Shown here: positions 6,454 through 9,695 of the stretch, piece after piece
Layout of the letters: each line of letters begins with the position of its first letter
Numbering within the stretch: position 1 is the stretch's first letter
From: Verrucomicrobiales bacterium
GTDB taxonomy: Bacteria > Verrucomicrobiota > Verrucomicrobiia > Limisphaerales > UBA1100
Direction: 5' to 3'
Assembly (NCBI GenBank): GCA_002724615.1
Contig: PBPF01000012.1
Span: 7,244-16,938 of the forward strand
Length of the DNA: 9,695 nt
Position numbers and translations under genes: made by a program
The notes under the pieces: model-generated
What the model was told of the DNA's origin: nothing
Database searches by the model: none
Seen by the model: the letters and a program-made list of their open reading frames with translations, nothing else

Positions 6454-8376
6454 ATGAGTGAACCCGCCCCAAATGCCACCCCGGATTCCCCCGAGGATGG
6501 CCAAGGTGGCATCAGTAAATTCCTCTGGATTCCACTGGGGGCGTTAATTCTCATCCAAGTGGGCATGTGGCTGGCCCCCAGCCAGAATCCGGCTTTGCCG
6601 GAACCCTCGAAGACCCATCCCAAGTCGCAATATCAGGATACTCAGGACAACCGCACAGTGCGGCTGACGCGTTCGCTGGAGACTTTGGCTGTGCTAATGG
6701 CGCTGGAAGGGCAAGACAATGGCTCGCGTGTGATGTTCACCAACAAGTTCGCCAGCATGGAGCACATTGAAATCCAACACCTCATCCAGCGGTTAAAGCC
6801 TCAAGCCGAGGCCGGCAACCAGACAGCACAGCGAGAGCTAATCGCAGCCTGTCTGTATGAGGATTTTGGCCGGGAGGATCCAGACACTGCTGACCGCTGG
6901 GCCCAGCACATCGCCGCGAGTATGGCTGGAGAAACACTGCATCGACGCGGGAGGGAATTGTCGAGGCAAGTGTGCGCCTCTTGCCACGTATATCCAGAGC
7001 CCAATATACATGCACGGTCAGTCTGGCTTAATGGAATTTTCCCGTGGATGGAATTTATGCTGGGCATGCGTGAGCGTGTTTTAATGACCCCCTTTGGCGA
7101 GAAGATTGAAATTGAAACCAGCCACCTGCCCGAGCAATCCCCACTCACCTTTGCGGAGTGGACTGCCATCCGGTATTTTTACCTGCGAGAGGCGCCAGCC
7201 AAACTGCCTCCATTACCGCCCCGTGGTAAGATTGCTGAAACCACGAGTCGTTTTCAGGTAATCGTTCCAAAAACCCCGCTGGAACCCAGCGTAGCTGTCG
7301 TTAACATCGACCCGGCAAACCGTTGTTTTTACGCCAGTGACGACGGCACGAAGAAGCTCCACCGCATTGATGCAAATGGCAAACTGATCGACACACTGGA
7401 CATTCAGGACGTAGCCACACGGGTAATTCCCAGTCCCAATGGCCCGCTCGTGGCGCTGGCCGGCGACGTCTACAACTCCGATGCCTTCAAAGGATCGCTA
7501 CTACGTCTGGACCGCGCAGAACTTCTGGACGCAAATGCCACCACGCTGCTCACCCGCCTGCGTCGACCCGTGGAGCTTGCCGTCGCAGACCTGAACGCGG
7601 ACGGCCGTGAGGATCTTGTAATTTGTGAATTCGGTTTTAACGCTGGTCGCGTTTGTTGGTGGGAACAAGAAGCCAACGGCACCTACACCCCACATGAACT
7701 GCTCAAGCAACCGGGCGGCATCAACGTACGCATCCACGATTTTAACGGCGACCAAAAGCCAGACATCGCGCTGGTCATCGCGCAAGCCCGCGAGGGCATC
7801 CACCTTTTTTTGAACCAAGGCGGAAGCTTTGAGCGAAAGGATATCCGGCTCCGGCACCCGGCTTGGGGGTATTCGCATCTCGAAGTGGTAGACTTCGACA
7901 AAGACGGTGACCTCGACCTACTAGTGACCAACGGCGACAACGGCGACATCCAGCCTCCACCACTGCGCCCCTACCACGGCATCCGGTTGCTGTTGAACGA
8001 TGGGGACAACAACTTCGAGGAGGCTTTCTTCTGGCCGCAGAACGGCGCGTTCGGCGCATTGCCCGAGGACTTTGACGGCGATGGCGACATGGACATCCTG
8101 GCTATTTCTTATTTTCCCAACTATACCGAGATGGAAGGCGAGAGTCTGGTCTACCTCGAGAACCAAGGTGGACTGGAATTCAAGGCATCAACTTTCCCAG
8201 AGAATATCACCGGCCGTTGGCTGGTGATGGACAAGGGGGACCTTGATGGCGATGGAGATGTGGATGTCGTACTCGGCGCGTTCAACGAATTTCCCGGACA
8301 ACGCCCCATGAAAATCCGCACCGCATGGAAGGAACGCGGCGCATCCCTTCTGATCCTCCGTAACACAACCCGCTGA
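6454..8376 (+). CDS. Membrane-anchored cytochrome c / FG-GAP (VCBS) repeat protein
   Basis: This 640-residue protein probably faces the periplasm. A short proline-rich N-terminus precedes one hydrophobic segment (23-41, FLWIPLGALILIQVGMWLA), likely an uncleaved anchor. A single haem c site CASCH (174-178) follows, in the context CASCHVYPEP, with methionines downstream (WMEFMLGM) that could supply the distal ligand. The second half carries calcium-loop repeats of FG-GAP/VCBS type: DLNADGRED (379-387), DFNGDQKPD (429-437), DFDKDGDLD (480-488), DFDGDGDMD (539-547) and DLDGDGDVD (596-604). These suggest a beta-propeller. Such fusions are common in Verrucomicrobia and Planctomycetes, where their substrate is unknown; electron transfer is an inference. 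The ATG at 6454 is preferred over one at 6430 that overlaps the upstream gene, though only eight residues differ. Codon use is more C-rich than in the upstream genes. Confidence 0.88.
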   Translation: MSEPAPNATPDSPEDGQGGISKFLWIPLGALILIQVGMWLAPSQNPALPEPSKTHPKSQYQDTQDNRTVRLTRSLETLAVLMALEGQDNGSRVMFTNKFASMEHIEIQHLIQRLKPQAEAGNQTAQRELIAACLYEDFGREDPDTADRWAQHIAASMAGETLHRRGRELSRQVCASCHVYPEPNIHARSVWLNGIFPWMEFMLGMRERVLMTPFGEKIEIETSHLPEQSPLTFAEWTAIRYFYLREAPAKLPPLPPRGKIAETTSRFQVIVPKTPLEPSVAVVNIDPANRCFYASDDGTKKLHRIDANGKLIDTLDIQDVATRVIPSPNGPLVALAGDVYNSDAFKGSLLRLDRAELLDANATTLLTRLRRPVELAVADLNADGREDLVICEFGFNAGRVCWWEQEANGTYTPHELLKQPGGINVRIHDFNGDQKPDIALVIAQAREGIHLFLNQGGSFERKDIRLRHPAWGYSHLEVVDFDKDGDLDLLVTNGDNGDIQPPPLRPYHGIRLLLNDGDNNFEEAFFWPQNGAFGALPEDFDGDGDMDILAISYFPNYTEMEGESLVYLENQGGLEFKASTFPENITGRWLVMDKGDLDGDGDVDVVLGAFNEFPGQRPMKIRTAWKERGASLLILRNTTR

Positions 8377-8424
8377 GTGAGCAAAAGGGTTCCCAATCGG
8401 CACAAAAACGACTATTCAATACCC

Positions 8425-9321
8425 ATGCAATCCATGACCCGAAGAAACTTCCTAGGCACCTCCACCCTGGCCTTGGCTGCCACGGGCGTGACCGCGCCAT
8501 TCCAACGACCGGGAAAGCCGGTGCTGCGACCCGCGTTGGCGGCCTACTCGTTCAGAAACCATTTTCGCTTCATGCGCGGCAACCCTCGACCCGTGAAAAC
8601 GAAGCCGATGGACATGATAAAATTTATTGATTTCTGTGCCGACCAAGACTGTGCGGGCGCAGAATTGACGAGCTATTTTTTTAAGCCGGAGATCACCCGC
8701 CAATATCTGGTTGAACTGCGTCGGCACGCGTTCCTTCGTGGGCTGGACATTTGCGGCTCGGCAGTCGGCAACAACTTTTCCCTACCAAAGGGCCCGGCTC
8801 GTGATGCACAGATTGCGTATGTGAAGGAATGGATTGACCACTGTGCTGTACTTGGCGCGCCGCACATTCGTGTGTTTGCCGGGCGCGAACCCAAGGGCGT
8901 GTCTCGCGAGGAAGCCGACAAATGGGCCATCGAGGCACTACGCGAATGCTGCGACCACGCGGGGCGGCACGGAATTTTTCTGGGCATCGAAAACCACGAC
9001 AGTATCGGCGACGCCAAGAGCCTTATCCGATTCGTGAAGGCGGTTGACCATAAGTGGTTTGGCGTGAATCTGGACACAGGCAACTTTCGCACCGCCAACC
9101 CATATGCTGACATGGCTGCAGCCGCTCCCTTCGCGGTCAACGTGCAGTTGAAAGTGGAGTTGAAAATCGATGGCCAACACAAACCTGCGGATCTCGGACG
9201 CGTGGCGAATATCCTCCGCAAGGCGAACTACCAAGGCTACGTGGTGCTGGAGTACGAGGCGAAGGAAGACCCCTACACCGCGGTACCACCATTTTTAAAT
9301 AAACTACGCGCCGTTCTTTAA
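8425..9321 (+). CDS. Tat-exported TIM-barrel sugar phosphate isomerase/epimerase-like protein
   Basis: This 298-residue protein has a twin-arginine signal at the N-terminus: MTRRNFLGTS with Arg6-Arg7, then a hydrophobic stretch to about residue 24. The protein is therefore likely folded, perhaps with its metal, before export to the periplasm. The rest matches the xylose-isomerase-like TIM barrel (AP endonuclease 2 family): LAAYSFRNHF, GAPHIRVFAG, FLGIENHDS with Glu189, VNLDTGNF with Asp217, and GYVVLEYEAKEDP with Glu276, all probable metal-site positions. Where many members have histidine in a VHLKD-like strand, this one reads NVQLKVEL (Gln241). The substrate is not predictable. The ATG at 8425 fits the Tat signal; an in-frame GTG at 8377 would put 16 extra residues before it. 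It follows the cytochrome gene by 48 bases and converges with the peptidase gene, sharing TTAA at the stops. Confidence 0.87.
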   Translation: MQSMTRRNFLGTSTLALAATGVTAPFQRPGKPVLRPALAAYSFRNHFRFMRGNPRPVKTKPMDMIKFIDFCADQDCAGAELTSYFFKPEITRQYLVELRRHAFLRGLDICGSAVGNNFSLPKGPARDAQIAYVKEWIDHCAVLGAPHIRVFAGREPKGVSREEADKWAIEALRECCDHAGRHGIFLGIENHDSIGDAKSLIRFVKAVDHKWFGVNLDTGNFRTANPYADMAAAAPFAVNVQLKVELKIDGQHKPADLGRVANILRKANYQGYVVLEYEAKEDPYTAVPPFLNKLRAVL

Positions 9322-9338
9322 CGGTTGCCCGGTGGCAA
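9311..9338. repeat. Two small hairpins at the convergent gene junction
   Basis: CCGTT (9311-9315) pairs with AACGG (9320-9324) around CTTT, spanning both stop codons. TTGCC (9325-9329) pairs with GGCAA (9334-9338) around CGGT. Each stem is only five bp, and neither is followed by a T-tract on either strand, so any role as a bidirectional terminator is weakly supported. Confidence 0.3.
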
Positions 9339-9695
9339 GGGGACGGTGGCAGAGGTCCCCGGCGATGGTGTTAGCGGCTCGGCCTTCCAGTTCTTAACAT
9401 GCTTATCAAACCACTCCACCATCTCGTAGAGTGAATGCTCGATAGATTCGCGAGTGCGATAGGTGTGAGACTCATGTGGAAGCTCCACCAGCCTCGCCTT
9501 GCCGCCCGTGGCCTTGATGGCCTGAAAAAGACGCCGGCTCTGTTCAGGGGGCGTGGCGGCATTGCTGTCCTCCAGTCCGTGGATGAGCAGAAGCGGCACC
9601 TGAATCTTGGGCACATCGAAAAATGGTGACATCTTCCGGTAGGTTCTAAAGGCCTCCCAAAGGTTCCGTCGCTCGTTTTGGAAACCGTTGGGAGT
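9318..9695 (-). CDS. S9-family serine peptidase (prolyl oligopeptidase-like), C-terminal part only
   Basis: The last 125 residues of a larger alpha/beta-hydrolase are visible; the frame is open to the window edge, so the N-terminus and catalytic serine lie outside. The sequence runs LWEAFRTYRKMSPFFDV, then PLLLIHGLEDSN, which carries the catalytic aspartate (visible residue 43), then LVELPHESHTYRTRES, which carries the catalytic histidine (probably residue 77, the H of ESH). It ends with a WFDKHVKN helix. This order matches the S9 peptidase C-terminal domain and, as I remember it, most resembles the glutamyl-endopeptidase-like branch (MSPF, PHESHGY). A proline- and serine-rich tail of about 24 residues ends the protein. 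The gene is convergent with the isomerase gene, and its TAA at 9318-9320 overlaps that gene's TAA. An exported location is typical but cannot be seen here. Confidence 0.9.
   Translation of the reverse strand, partial: TPNGFQNERRNLWEAFRTYRKMSPFFDVPKIQVPLLLIHGLEDSNAATPPEQSRRLFQAIKATGGKARLVELPHESHTYRTRESIEHSLYEMVEWFDKHVKNWKAEPLTPSPGTSATVPLPPGNR

Noticed and set aside
8377..8424. GTG at 8377 as the isomerase-like gene start, and a weak promoter (TTCCCA...TATTCA) in the same gap
   Set aside because: The extension would place 16 polar residues before the Tat motif, less typical than starting at 8425. The hexamers match consensus in only four and three of six positions.

Overview
The window (about 60% G+C in ten hand-counted 60-base samples) is densely coding. 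Seven complete or partial genes lie on the + strand and one partial gene lies convergent on the - strand at the right edge. No gap between genes exceeds about 65 bases. I see no tRNA, rRNA, CRISPR array, insertion sequence or phage gene. The gene content suggests a Gram-negative bacterium of the PVC group, most likely Verrucomicrobia. The clues are a haem c / FG-GAP fusion protein, a Tat-exported sugar-isomerase-like TIM barrel, a small TPR protein with an end-of-group tail, a YlbF-family protein directly behind frr, and starts that mostly lack Shine-Dalgarno sequences. This assignment is an inference from gene families; no rRNA is present to confirm it.

Left part (1-6442): a housekeeping block. 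It starts with mfd (transcription-repair coupling factor, N-terminus outside the window). Then come a small TPR protein, an MtnA-family aldose-ketose isomerase, pyrH (UMP kinase), frr (ribosome recycling factor) and a YlbF-family helical protein with a cysteine-containing tail. The pyrH-frr pair is a classic conserved pair, but here it follows mtnA rather than rpsB-tsf. Promoter-like hexamers lie just upstream of the TPR gene and of pyrH. In both, the predicted transcription start would fall only a few bases before the ATG, which hints at leaderless or near-leaderless messages. An imperfect palindrome ends exactly at the pyrH ATG.

Right part (6454-9321): two genes for cell-envelope or exported proteins. 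The first is a membrane-anchored protein with one CXXCH haem c site followed by FG-GAP/VCBS-type calcium-loop repeats. The second is a Tat-signal TIM-barrel protein of the sugar phosphate isomerase/epimerase (AP endonuclease 2-like) family. At the boundary near 6450 the strand composition changes from strongly G-over-C to balanced or C-rich, and a nested inverted repeat spans the same junction.

Right edge (9318-9695, - strand): the C-terminal end of an S9-family serine peptidase (alpha/beta hydrolase). It converges on the isomerase gene so tightly that the two stop codons share one TTAA.

Most of the window is ordinary core genome. I do not see a clearly new multi-gene system. The points most worth checking are the pyrH palindrome and promoter, the nested inverted repeat and skew switch near 6450, the variant MtnA, and the cytochrome/FG-GAP plus exported isomerase pair.
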